Counted from the stretch's first letter, positions 1-5,266 are shown. The stretch: 5,581 bases of DNA from JACTOJ01 sp032335695 (GCF_032335695.1 NZ_JACTOJ010000060.1:1-5581); one strand, 5' to 3'. Translations and numbers: made by a program. The notes: generated by a model from the letters alone, not told the origin.

Positions 1-188
1 TCTAGACTATATCCCCTAGGCTTACCGCCTTTAGGTTTTATCTTTTCTTTTCCTTCAATACTCAAATTGTAATAATATGTGGATCTACCAAGCTTGACCA
101 CCTTCAAGACAAATACTGCGTTATATCCTTGATCTACATATTTTTTAGCTATTTCTACTTTATCTTTAATTGAGGGTTTGATTTTTTT
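1..188 (-). CDS. IS3-family transposase OrfB, N-terminal fragment (reached by -1 frameshift)
   Basis: The frame is open from the slippery run at 182-188 to the window edge, in phase -1 relative to orfA. Its clear protein part begins VEIAKKYVDQGYNAVFVLKV and continues KLGRSTYYYNL. This is the N-terminal helix-turn-helix region found ahead of the DDE integrase core in IS3-family OrfB proteins. The catalytic DDE residues would lie beyond the window. No ATG precedes the conserved part in frame, which fits expression as an OrfAB fusion rather than from its own start; I therefore set the right limit at the slippery site. The fragment runs without a stop to position 1, so there is no sign that it is broken here. 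Confidence 0.75.
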
Positions 189-484
189 ATTAAGTCTTTA
201 AGTATGGCTATTTCTAAGTCCTTCTCTCCTAGAAGCTTCTTTAGCTGATCATTCTCCTTTGTTATATCTGTTAATTCACTCTCTAGCCCTTTATCTCCCT
301 CAACCAAAGCCTTTCTCCCTGGCTTAACCTTAATCTCATCTCTATTTTTTGATTCCTTGATCCAAGTAAATATAGTGGATTTTGATATTCCATGTCTTCT
401 TGAAACAAGTGATACATTTCCTACTTCTTTAACTTCTCTTAATATTTCTTCTTTCAGTCCCTTTGTATAAGTTCTTCCTCTCAT
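155..484 (-). CDS. IS3-family transposase OrfA (HTH and leucine zipper)
   Basis: This 109-residue protein is the DNA-binding subunit of an IS3-type transposase. Residues about 5-45 form a helix-turn-helix (VSLVSRRHGISKSTIFTWIK), the part that recognises the terminal repeats. After a basic stretch (KVKPGRKA), residues about 67-101 form a coiled coil rich in heptad leucines (LESELTDITKENDQLKKLLG and onward), which in this family drives multimerisation with OrfAB. The length is normal for OrfA. The ATG start has a GGAGGT ribosome binding site 5 bases upstream. The stop overlaps the orfB frame, and a run of seven A in the coding strand at codons 100-101 would allow a -1 shift to make the OrfAB fusion transposase. 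Confidence 0.9.
   Translation of the reverse strand: MRGRTYTKGLKEEILREVKEVGNVSLVSRRHGISKSTIFTWIKESKNRDEIKVKPGRKALVEGDKGLESELTDITKENDQLKKLLGEKDLEIAILKDLIKKSNPQLKIK
182..188 (-). promoter_or_regulatory. Probable -1 programmed ribosomal frameshift site (A_AAA_AAA)
   Basis: The coding strand carries seven consecutive A, read in the orfA frame as at-A AAA AAA (codons 100-101, both Lys). This matches the X_XXY_YYZ heptamer phase needed for -1 slippage. After the shift the new frame has no stop and runs into orfB. IS3-family elements commonly make OrfAB this way. I did not identify a convincing downstream stimulatory structure. Confidence 0.6.
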
Positions 485-508
485 AGTTTACCTCCAATCA
501 CTTTCTAC

Positions 509-538
509 ATTATAATAAATATATAGGCGATTGTCCAA
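509..538 (-). promoter_or_regulatory. Probable sigma-A promoter of the IS transposase
   Basis: The minus strand has TTGGAC at 533-538, an 18-base spacer, and a perfect TATAAT at 509-514. Transcription would begin shortly before the orfA ribosome binding site. The -35 box lies in the presumed terminal repeat of the element, which is common for insertion sequences. Confidence 0.5.
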
Positions 539-560
539 ATCAATTTACGGGCTTATGAGT

Positions 561-1437
561 TTAGCCCATCTCATTTGCTCGATACCACTCATCCTCGTCA
601 TCTCCGTTCTCATCAGAAAAAAGATTAAGCTGCTTCGGTTCGGCATTCCGGCGCTCTTTGGGATCGTAGTTGGTGATGATTACTTCCGGGTATTCACAGC
701 CGCCGTCATACCGCTGCGCAAGGTTGTTGATGCGGGTAACGGAGGCGTTTATGATCTTCTTTCCGGAACACCACGGCATAATGCCCCTCGGTTTCGTAAT
801 AGGGCGGATCGCAATAAAAAAAGGCATTGTCTCGGTCGTACTGCCGGATCAATGCCTCAAAATCTTTATTTTCCACTACCGTATCCGCAAGCCTGCGGGA
901 CGCTTCCCATATGAGGAAGAAGGTTTTCCGCATATCACATGGCTGGCAACTGTAGGAAGTGCAGCCGCTGCCATAGCTATACCGGATTAGCTTGTAAAAG
1001 GCTGCTGCGCGACGCACGTCGCTTTTTCTCGCGTTCTCCAGCATCAACTCCTTCATATCTTCAAACTCCGGAGGGGAAAGGTTATGCTGCGCCAGTTCCA
1101 GCTCTTCTGAGAGATACTCTTGTGTAAATTCTTCTTTTTCAATAAATTTACGGATGACATAAAACTCATCCCTTGAATTAATGGGAAGAAAGCCAAGGTA
1201 CCGGAGAAATTCCCATGTGCGGGTTTTGACGCAGTAAAAAAGATTAGCCAGGTTAGAGTTGTAGTCGTTGTAAACCTCCATTGCGTTTTGATCCGGCTTT
1301 TTGCCGAACAATACCCAGCCGCCGCCACCGAACACCTCAATATATCTGCCATAATTTTTGGGAAAGAGCCGGTATATAACGTTGCGGAGCGCCTTCTTGC
1401 CGCCGATCCAACTGATAAAGCTATTGATAAACATCAC
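561..1437 (-). pseudogene. DNA adenine methylase (D12 class), broken by internal deletion and frameshift
   Basis: The intact gene would encode an N6-adenine DNA methyltransferase of the Dam/D12 class. The first frame (706-1437, 243 residues) shows SWIGGK at 9-14, the SAM-binding EVFGGGG loop at 34-40, VYNDYN at 55-60 and the catalytic DPPY at 210-213. It stays family-like to KEDHKRLR (about 226-233) and then runs into a short out-of-frame tail and a stop. The family-like sequence resumes in another frame with VTRINNLAQRYDGGCEYPEV and ends NLFSDENGDDEDEW...NEMG at 561. The join is near 738-745. Frame arithmetic requires a net loss of 3n+2 bases, and from the usual family layout a few tens of residues are missing. 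The ATG has an AGGTGAGG site just upstream. A truncated protein could be made but would lack its C-terminal fold. Confidence 0.8.
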
Positions 1438-1448
1438 CTCACCTTCAA

Positions 1449-1493
1449 AGCAGTCACATGATTCCGGCTGTAACTGGAAGCCATGTGACTGCT
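1449..1493. repeat. Long inverted repeat (hairpin) between the two foreign genes
   Basis: Arms AGCAGTCACATG (1449-1460) and CATGTGACTGCT (1482-1493) pair perfectly over 12 bases. A further inner stem, TTCCGG (1462-1467) with CTGGAA (1474-1479), closes on a 6-base loop. On the plus strand the hairpin is followed by GTTTTTTG, like a Rho-independent terminator. On the minus strand, the direction of the genes, it lies between the stop of the upstream gene and the methylase ribosome binding site and has no good U-run. It could insulate against plus-strand transcription, or process or stabilise the minus-strand message. Confidence 0.6.
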
Positions 1494-1503
1494 GTTTTTT
1501 GTT

Positions 1504-2214
1504 CTATGTTGGAACCGCTGCTATGCCGTGCCGCCTTATGAGGAAGGCGTTAATGATCAGGCGGAGCAGTTTATCATTGATCAGTTCCGGATCGCTCAGT
1601 TCCGAAATGGCGATATGGTCTGTACCGTGATATAGATCCCTTGCTGTATGGAATATGGCGTAGCCATCCAGATCCACACCGTGGATACGAATATCTTTAA
1701 AGTGGATACTGCTCTGATTGATGAAGTCTTTCGATTGCTTCCAGAGGAAGGCGTCAGAAGTCAGCAGAAAAGCAGCTGCAGCATAGGCTTCGGAAAGGTT
1801 CAAAATCGGAAACAATCCGCTTTTTCGCAGGCTTTGAAATCTTCTGCGGTGTTCAGCGTTTCTGAAAAACATCGGATTAGCCTCGCTTTCTTTGAGCAGC
1901 TTCTCAATCCGCGAAGCAAATGTCCGAAGCTGAATTTCGCTTAGGAACAGCCGGAGCAGTTCCCCATAGGATACGCAACCGGCTGCGATTCGCTCCGGAA
2001 GGCAAATACAACCTACGAAGCCACAGCATTTTTTCTTTTCTGTTGTTTGTGTACAGAACCGGCAATCACAATCGGTGCCGGTATATTTGTAACGACTTCT
2101 CAAGACTCCGGTACTTCGGGGAGAAAAGCCGGGAATTAATTGCATTTCTATTTCAGTTAAGGTGAGAGGCGTGCCTCTCATGAACCTCGCTGGCATTGTT
2201 CTCAGTCCTTTCAT
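1504..2214 (-). CDS. Conserved hypothetical protein of mobile elements, cysteine-rich N-terminal half
   Basis: This 236-residue protein has no function I can name. Residues about 11-60 (FMRGTPLTLTEIEMQLIPGF, then RSRYKYTGTDCDCRFC) lead into a cysteine cluster: C49, C51, C54, C63, C64, C69, C71 and C80. Eight cysteines within 32 residues suggest metal binding. Residues from about 116 (MFFRNAEHRRRF) to the end look helical and resemble small DUF6075-type proteins as I remember them; this needs a profile search. It may thus be a two-part protein. Two starts are possible. The ATG used here has only a weak AGG upstream. The ATG at codon 7 (first base 2196, MPARFMRG) has AAAGGA 9 bases upstream and may be the real one. 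The gene is preceded by a terminator and hairpins that could control it. Confidence 0.7.
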   Translation of the reverse strand: MKGLRTMPARFMRGTPLTLTEIEMQLIPGFSPRSTGVLRSRYKYTGTDCDCRFCTQTTEKKKCCGFVGCICLPERIAAGCVSYGELLRLFLSEIQLRTFASRIEKLLKESEANPMFFRNAEHRRRFQSLRKSGLFPILNLSEAYAAAAFLLTSDAFLWKQSKDFINQSSIHFKDIRIHGVDLDGYAIFHTARDLYHGTDHIAISELSDPELINDKLLRLIINAFLIRRHGIAAVPT

Positions 2215-2252
2215 CGCACCCTGCAGGGCAGTACTTTTTGAAAAATGGCAAC

Positions 2253-2295
2253 AAAAAAAGTGGCTGTGTTTTCAGTCACGAAGAACACAGCCGCT
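2253..2295 (-). terminator. Rho-independent terminator or attenuator ahead of the cysteine-rich gene
   Basis: On the minus strand AGCGGCTGTGTT pairs with AACACAGCCACT (2284-2295 with 2259-2270; 12 pairs, one G-U), with a 13-base loop, followed directly by TTTTTTT (2253-2259). This is a textbook intrinsic terminator. It lies about 40 bases upstream of the start of the 1504-2214 gene, so it either ends a leader transcript or attenuates that gene. Confidence 0.75.
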
Positions 2296-2365
2296 CAAAA
2301 GTTACCCGGCAGGGCGCATTATTTTGTTTTCGAATATATGAAAAGAGGCCATACCATTTTGGCAT
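2276..2365 (-). CDS. Candidate leader peptide, 29 codons
   Basis: A short frame reads MPKWYGLFSYIRKQNNAPCR and nine further residues. Its ATG sits inside the hairpin at 2344-2372, which also hides the AGAGG ahead of it. Its TGA lies in the loop of the terminator at 2253-2295. That placement, start masked by one hairpin and stop within the terminator, is what a translation-coupled attenuator looks like. The ribosome binding site is poorly spaced (AGAGG 2 bases, or AAAGAG about 10 bases, from the ATG), and a short open frame may be chance. I do not recognise the peptide. Confidence 0.3.
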   Translation of the reverse strand: MPKWYGLFSYIRKQNNAPCRVTFERLCSS

Positions 2366-2372
2366 GACCTCT
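2344..2372 (-). repeat. Strong hairpin with short U-run (possible terminator or start-masking structure)
   Basis: On the minus strand AGAGGTCATGCC pairs with GGTATGGCCTCT (12 pairs, two G-U) around a 5-base loop AAAAT and is followed by TTTT. It could act as a weak terminator. It also contains the ATG of the candidate leader peptide, so it could block that start. A smaller hairpin, CCCTC with GAGGG at 2400-2415, lies just upstream. Confidence 0.6.
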
Positions 2373-2427
2373 GATCTCTTTATGCTATATATGATTTAGC
2401 CCTCAAAAAAGAGGGTGTGCATCTATG

Positions 2428-2465
2428 AAAAACGGGAGTCTTGAATTTCTCATTCAAAACTCCCG
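2428..2465 (-). terminator. Rho-independent terminator downstream of tRNA-Pro
   Basis: On the minus strand CGGGAGTTTTGAAT pairs with ATTCAAGACTCCCG (14 positions, one mismatch) around the loop GAGAA, followed by TTTTT. It lies 55 bases beyond the tRNA 3' end, so it ends the tRNA transcript as the region now stands. Because it may lie within the foreign block, the original host terminator may have been displaced. Confidence 0.7.
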
Positions 2466-2520
2466 CAGCCCGCATAAACACTGGCTTTATTGGCCATGCA
2501 TCTATATTGGGCAAATGTTT

Positions 2521-2596
2521 TGGTCTGGGTAACAAGATTTGAACTTGCGACCTCTAGAACCCCATTCTAGCGCGCTACCATCTGCGCCATACCCAG
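2521..2596 (-). tRNA. tRNA-Pro (anticodon GGG)
   Basis: The 76-base gene folds fully. Acceptor arms CTGGGTA and TACCCAG pair over 7 bases, and CCA is encoded after discriminator A. The D stem is GCGC/GCGC. The anticodon stem CTAGA/TCTAG encloses the loop ATGGGGT, giving anticodon GGG, which reads CCC and CCU. The variable loop is AGGTC, and the T stem GCAAG/CTTGT with loop TTCAAAT has one G-U pair. It has its own promoter and a downstream terminator. The GC-rich foreign block begins at its 3' end, a typical integrase attachment position. Confidence 0.95.
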
Positions 2597-2608
2597 GCGA
2601 CGATTAAT

Positions 2609-2636
2609 ATTATAGCATATATAGTAATTAAATCAA
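2609..2636 (-). promoter_or_regulatory. Sigma-A promoter of tRNA-Pro
   Basis: The minus strand has TTGATT at 2631-2636, a 16-base spacer and a perfect TATAAT at 2609-2614, with 12 bases from the -10 box to the mature tRNA 5' end. Spacing and consensus fit a strong housekeeping promoter. Confidence 0.8.
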
Positions 2637-2668
2637 TATATTATATAAATTTTGCCAAGGCAAATGAG

Positions 2669-3223
2669 TTAGTTTTCTAATATAGTTTTTAAGTTTTCAT
2701 AATTTCCTGATAAATCTTTTAATATTGAGTTATTTGAATTCGCTTCATCAAAAGCTTTTACTGTATTTTCGGAACCATTGGATATAATCTCATATATTCC
2801 CTGACTCGTGTCACCAATAACCACGTAACAATCAGGATTATCAATTCCCTCTCTCAAAAACAAAAGCAGTTTATGATTTTGTTCTACTTTCTTATCAAAT
2901 TCCTGTATTTGAAGTATTTTTATATTCTTTAAATCTTTTTTTCCTTTAAATACATTGATCACTGTTAGTTTTGATATAATAGCTGGCAATCCATTATAAT
3001 CTCTTGTTTCCGTTTCACCAGTTGGTGTCGCCTCTAATATGGTAGTAGCAGTATTTTTTAATTCGCTAAGCCCATTAATACTTTTTACTGATTTATTTAC
3101 CTTTTTAGCTGAAGCCCCTATAGATTGATTATTCATATTTTTATTATAATTGAAATGAACTATTACAATTCCTATAATACATAATGCCAACATTAAAGAG
3201 GAGATTACTGAACATTTTTTCAA
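2669..3223 (-). CDS. Membrane-anchored or secreted protein of unknown function
   Basis: This 184-residue protein begins with MKK and a hydrophobic segment at about 7-23 (ISSLMLALCIIGIVIV), which acts as a signal peptide or N-terminal anchor. C15 does not sit in a good lipobox, so a lipoprotein is unlikely. Residues about 30-55 form a polar, basic linker. Residues about 58-147 look like a small beta-rich extracellular domain, with TILEATPTGE, a VFKGKK turn, LLLFLREG at 119-126 and VVIGDTSQGIYEI at 134-146. Similar layouts occur in exported proteins of Bacillus and Clostridium of unknown role. The start is TTG, chosen because AGGAGGT lies 7 bases upstream and no in-frame ATG precedes the signal segment. 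It has its own promoter. A weak 5-bp stem at 2652-2665 follows, with no clear terminator. Confidence 0.75.
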   Translation of the reverse strand: MKKCSVISSLMLALCIIGIVIVHFNYNKNMNNQSIGASAKKVNKSVKSINGLSELKNTATTILEATPTGETETRDYNGLPAIISKLTVINVFKGKKDLKNIKILQIQEFDKKVEQNHKLLLFLREGIDNPDCYVVIGDTSQGIYEIISNGSENTVKAFDEANSNNSILKDLSGNYENLKTILEN

Positions 3224-3255
3224 AATATATACCTCCTTTGTTTCAATCTATAAAT

Positions 3256-3284
3256 ATAATATATTATTTTACATATATTTACAA
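3256..3284 (-). promoter_or_regulatory. Sigma-A promoter of the exported protein gene
   Basis: The minus strand has TTGTAA at 3279-3284, a 17-base spacer and TATTAT at 3256-3261, about 30 bases before the TTG start. This supports separate transcription of the exported protein from the genes upstream. Confidence 0.55.
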
Positions 3285-3292
3285 GTAGGAAA

Positions 3293-3306
3293 TAAGTATA
3301 TACTTA
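3293..3306. promoter_or_regulatory. 14-bp perfect palindrome upstream of the -35 box (candidate operator)
   Basis: TAAGTATATACTTA is a perfect palindrome starting 8 bases upstream of the -35 box of the exported protein promoter. Its place would suit a dimeric regulator. In AT-rich DNA a palindrome of this size can arise by chance, and no cognate regulator is in view. Confidence 0.3.
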
Positions 3307-3416
3307 CTGACGGTAATTTTTATGCATTAAAAGAATTCATAAAAAATGTAATTGGTATTGCTGCTGAAACCTTGCTAGATCTGTTCCTGCAACCTGTGAA
3401 ATTTGAATTTTAGCTC

Positions 3417-3539
3417 TTATTTAAGGACTATTGAAAATATTATTTCATCTTTCACAGCTACATTTTTATCATCTAAAGTGATTTCTATTAAAGCTATCTC
3501 CCTTAGCTTTCCATGAAATTTTTTCAAACTTTTTCTTAG
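3417..3539 (-). pseudogene. C-terminal tail of the 2H phosphoesterase, beyond the amber stop
   Basis: Directly after the TAG at 3540-3542 the same frame stays open for 40 codons and reads LRKSLKKFHGKLREIALIEI and then DDKNVAVKDEIIFSIVLK before TAA. The pattern, a short helix then two beta strands (IALIEI and IIFSIVL), is the usual C-terminal end of these proteins. With a sense codon in place of TAG the whole protein would be 189 residues. A single base change (for example TAT or CAG to TAG) would explain it. The strand it supplies belongs to the core sheet, so the truncated product may fold poorly. Confidence 0.65.
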
Positions 3540-3986
3540 CTATTCAATAGCTTTTAACGTATTTCTATCATCAAGTCTACTAGCTATAGTACAATGAGGA
3601 AACCACCTTTCAGGAAGATAAAGAGATTGATTATTATCTTTAAAATTAATAAAATTTGTATGATGAACCTTGTGAAAATCTAACAAAGCTTTAGATGTTG
3701 CAGGTGAAACAAACAGCGTACCCGTCTCTATAAATGTTCCTAATACATTAAAAGAAATGTCTATGCTTTCTTTATTCTTATAAAACTTAATCATATAGTC
3801 TATAAATTCACTTTTATTTAAATCGTCATAATCAGCTATAGTTATATGAGGTCTTTTCCCCTTTGAATTTACAACATAGTCAGTAATTTTATTTTCATTT
3901 AAATGATTCCAATAGCTTTTAAAAATATTTTCTGTGATTTCATCAAAATATCCAACTACTGCATATGAATACACAAAACTCACCAC
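3540..3986 (-). CDS. 2H phosphoesterase (2'-5' RNA ligase-like), truncated by an amber codon
   Basis: The 148-residue product belongs to the 2H phosphoesterase superfamily (2'-5' RNA ligase, LigT and cyclic phosphodiesterase relatives), which acts on 2',3'-cyclic or 2'-5' phosphodiester bonds of nucleotides or RNA. Both signature motifs are present: PHITI with H47 and T49, and PHCTI with H131 and T133. The frame stops at TAG (codon 149), but the same frame continues for 40 family-like codons, so this is a truncated gene. The annotated start is GTG; a GTG at codon 5 (first base 3974) has AGGTGG 8 bases upstream and fits the usual N-terminus (YAVVGYFDE) better. It lies 63 bases downstream of the GGDEF-type gene with no terminator between, so co-transcription is likely. 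Its physiological substrate is unknown. Confidence 0.8.
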   Translation of the reverse strand: MVSFVYSYAVVGYFDEITENIFKSYWNHLNENKITDYVVNSKGKRPHITIADYDDLNKSEFIDYMIKFYKNKESIDISFNVLGTFIETGTLFVSPATSKALLDFHKVHHTNFINFKDNNQSLYLPERWFPHCTIASRLDDRNTLKAIE

Positions 3987-4049
3987 CTAATAATTATTTA
4001 TCACTATGATACATTCATAATTTCTTCAATAATATAATTAAATATATAT

Positions 4050-5129
4050 TTATAATTTTTCTACTTCTTTCATATATTCTACTATTAATTCATCTAACCA
4101 TTGGCTTATTATCAGTTGTTTACCTTTGCTGTCATTTTCATCTAAAGTACAGCATATTTCATTTAAAACTTCTCTTAATTCACCTATTTGCTTATCCAGC
4201 CTTGCTAACTTAATATTTTTATTATTATTTTCCTCTATATCTATATTACAATCTACTTTTTCATTGATTATGATTCTATCACTTCCACTACTCATTGCTT
4301 TAGAAAGATTACTATCTACTTTAGATAATAACTCAGAAAATCCAGTATCATAATCTGAAATCCTATATACTGCAAAACTTGATGTAAAATTTATAATATC
4401 ATCTTTATAGACCAATTTCTTTTGTTTTATTTGACTTCTAAGCCTATCAGCAATAATATATGCATCACTTACTTCTACATTATTCAAAATAACTATAAAT
4501 TTTCTTGAACTATACCTTCCAACCCAATCATTATTATTTCTAATAGATTTTTTTATTAAACCTGAAACCATAACTAAAGCTCTTTCTTCTATAATATCTC
4601 CATACCTCTTTTTTATATCATCTAAATAATCTATTTCTGTCATGATTAATGATAAAGGAAGATTATTAATTTTACTATAGTTAAAATCTATTGGCAGTCT
4701 CTCTTCTATGTAATTTATATTATATAGATCAGTTAATTTATCTTTCACTGTTTTTTCATTCATGCTGTTAATAAGCTCACTTATAACGTATGTTTCATTA
4801 TTTAATACACTGCCATTTTTAGAAATATCCTTTATGAGCTCCACAATAAATGTATTGCCATCTATACAAACCGGTATCGCTATTATTAAAATTATTTTAT
4901 CCTTATCATATTCAATTTTTATAAATGTATCATTATTAATATAGGCTCTCATAGATATGCAATTTTTACAAAATGAATTTTTCTTCCACAAGTCAAAACA
5001 CGAGTCATTTTCATGTTCGTTATAAGTATCAAAAACAATAGTCTTATTGAGAGGATCTACCACTCTCATATAATCATATAATTTATTAAAAACAGATATT
5101 TGACCAGTAATTTTTGCAATTAAATCCAT
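4050..5129 (-). CDS. Degenerate GGDEF-domain signalling protein with Spo0E-like C-terminus
   Basis: This 359-residue protein looks soluble, with no membrane segment. Residues 1 to about 125 form a PAS-like sensor region with C44, C54 and C57 (C-x9-C-x2-C). Residues about 130-288 are a GGDEF fold: DKLTDLYNINYIEERL, LSLIMTEIDYLDDIKKRYGD, WVGRYSSRKFIVIL, and ending SGSDRI. The active-site GGDEF is SSRKF (207-211), the usual first metal aspartate position is E165, and the RxxD inhibitory site is not intact (RNNND). Diguanylate cyclase activity is therefore very unlikely; nucleotide sensing or partner binding is more plausible. Residues about 305-357 are two helices, LARLDKQIGELREVLNEICC and ISQWLDELIVEYMKEVEK. 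The second matches the SQELD signature of Spo0E-type aspartyl-phosphate phosphatases, with W344 for E. It may act on Spo0A~P. The ATG has GAAGGG at good spacing. Confidence 0.8.
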   Translation of the reverse strand: MDLIAKITGQISVFNKLYDYMRVVDPLNKTIVFDTYNEHENDSCFDLWKKNSFCKNCISMRAYINNDTFIKIEYDKDKIILIIAIPVCIDGNTFIVELIKDISKNGSVLNNETYVISELINSMNEKTVKDKLTDLYNINYIEERLPIDFNYSKINNLPLSLIMTEIDYLDDIKKRYGDIIEERALVMVSGLIKKSIRNNNDWVGRYSSRKFIVILNNVEVSDAYIIADRLRSQIKQKKLVYKDDIINFTSSFAVYRISDYDTGFSELLSKVDSNLSKAMSSGSDRIIINEKVDCNIDIEENNNKNIKLARLDKQIGELREVLNEICCTLDENDSKGKQLIISQWLDELIVEYMKEVEKL

Positions 5130-5233
5130 ATCTAACCCTTCTTTCGTTTTATAATACCACTTACGCTATTTTACAATTATGTTTAACCATATAAGAATTT
5201 AACATTAACTTTTATTGATTAATTACATAATTT

Positions 5234-5258
5234 CACATGTTATATCCTATAACACATG
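5234..5258 (-). promoter_or_regulatory. 5'-terminal stem-loop in the leader of the GGDEF-type gene
   Basis: On the minus strand CATGTGTTATA pairs with TATAACATGTG over 11 positions (two G-U) around the loop GGA. The predicted start of transcription (about 5260) places this stem-loop at the very 5' end of the message. Such structures often protect messages from decay. The core TGTTATA/TATAACA (5238-5254) could also be a DNA operator. I see no known riboswitch in the leader that follows (about 105 bases). Confidence 0.45.
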
Positions 5259-5266
5259 CTACGTAA

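Larger units (their letters stand above)
1..541 (-). mobile_element. IS3-family insertion sequence, partial (5' end present, 3' part outside window)
   Basis: The element holds a complete orfA-type gene followed by the start of an orfB-type gene in the -1 frame, the classic IS3-family layout. The 5' end probably lies near 530-541, where the minus strand reads TTTGGACAATCGCC just upstream of the orfA promoter; a terminal inverted repeat would be expected there. Only one end is inside the window, so neither the inverted-repeat pair nor a target duplication can be confirmed. The right boundary sits about 20 bases past the stop codon of the broken methylase gene, so the IS seems to have inserted at the edge of the GC-richer foreign block. 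Family assignment is firm; the exact end is inference. Confidence 0.8.
545..2520. mobile_element. Remnant of an integrated element (ICE- or prophage-like), GC-richer block
   Basis: From about 545 to 2520 the sequence is visibly richer in G+C than the AT-rich flanks. It uses CGG, GCG and GGC codons that are nearly absent from the genes to the right. It carries a D12-class adenine methylase remnant and a cysteine-rich hypothetical protein, a gene set I associate with conjugative elements of gut Clostridia. One side abuts the 3' end of a tRNA-Pro gene, a usual landing site for tyrosine integrases. No integrase, relaxase or second attachment site is in the window, so the boundaries are inferred. 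The other side is covered by the IS3-type element. Horizontal origin is likely; element class is uncertain. Confidence 0.5.

Noticed and set aside
531..1127. Plus-strand open frames across 531-914, 670-990 and 939-1127
   Set aside because: They lie opposite the methylase remnant, whose frames show clear family motifs, and have no ribosome binding sites; they are antisense shadows.
1053..1352. Minus-strand open frame of 99 codons inside the methylase
   Set aside because: It is an alternative frame within the clearly coding methylase region.
2246..2368. Plus-strand 40-codon frame beginning MATKKVAVFSVTK
   Set aside because: There is no ribosome binding site, and it mostly reflects the hairpin sequence of the minus-strand terminator.
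1648..2399. Plus-strand open frames at 1648-1944, 1920-2165 and 2196-2399
   Set aside because: They are opposite the cysteine-rich gene or run through the hairpin region, with no start signals or recognisable protein features.
2418..2505. Direct repeat TGCATCTAT at 2418-2426 and 2497-2505 as attachment sites
   Set aside because: Nine bases only, not related to the tRNA 3' end, and could be chance.
2652..2665. TTTGCC-AA-GGCAAA as terminator of the exported protein gene
   Set aside because: The usable stem is about 5 bp with no following U-run, too weak to call.
5130..5260. A c-di-GMP riboswitch in the leader of the GGDEF-type gene
   Set aside because: The leader is long enough, but none of the conserved GC-rich core of known c-di-GMP aptamers is visible.
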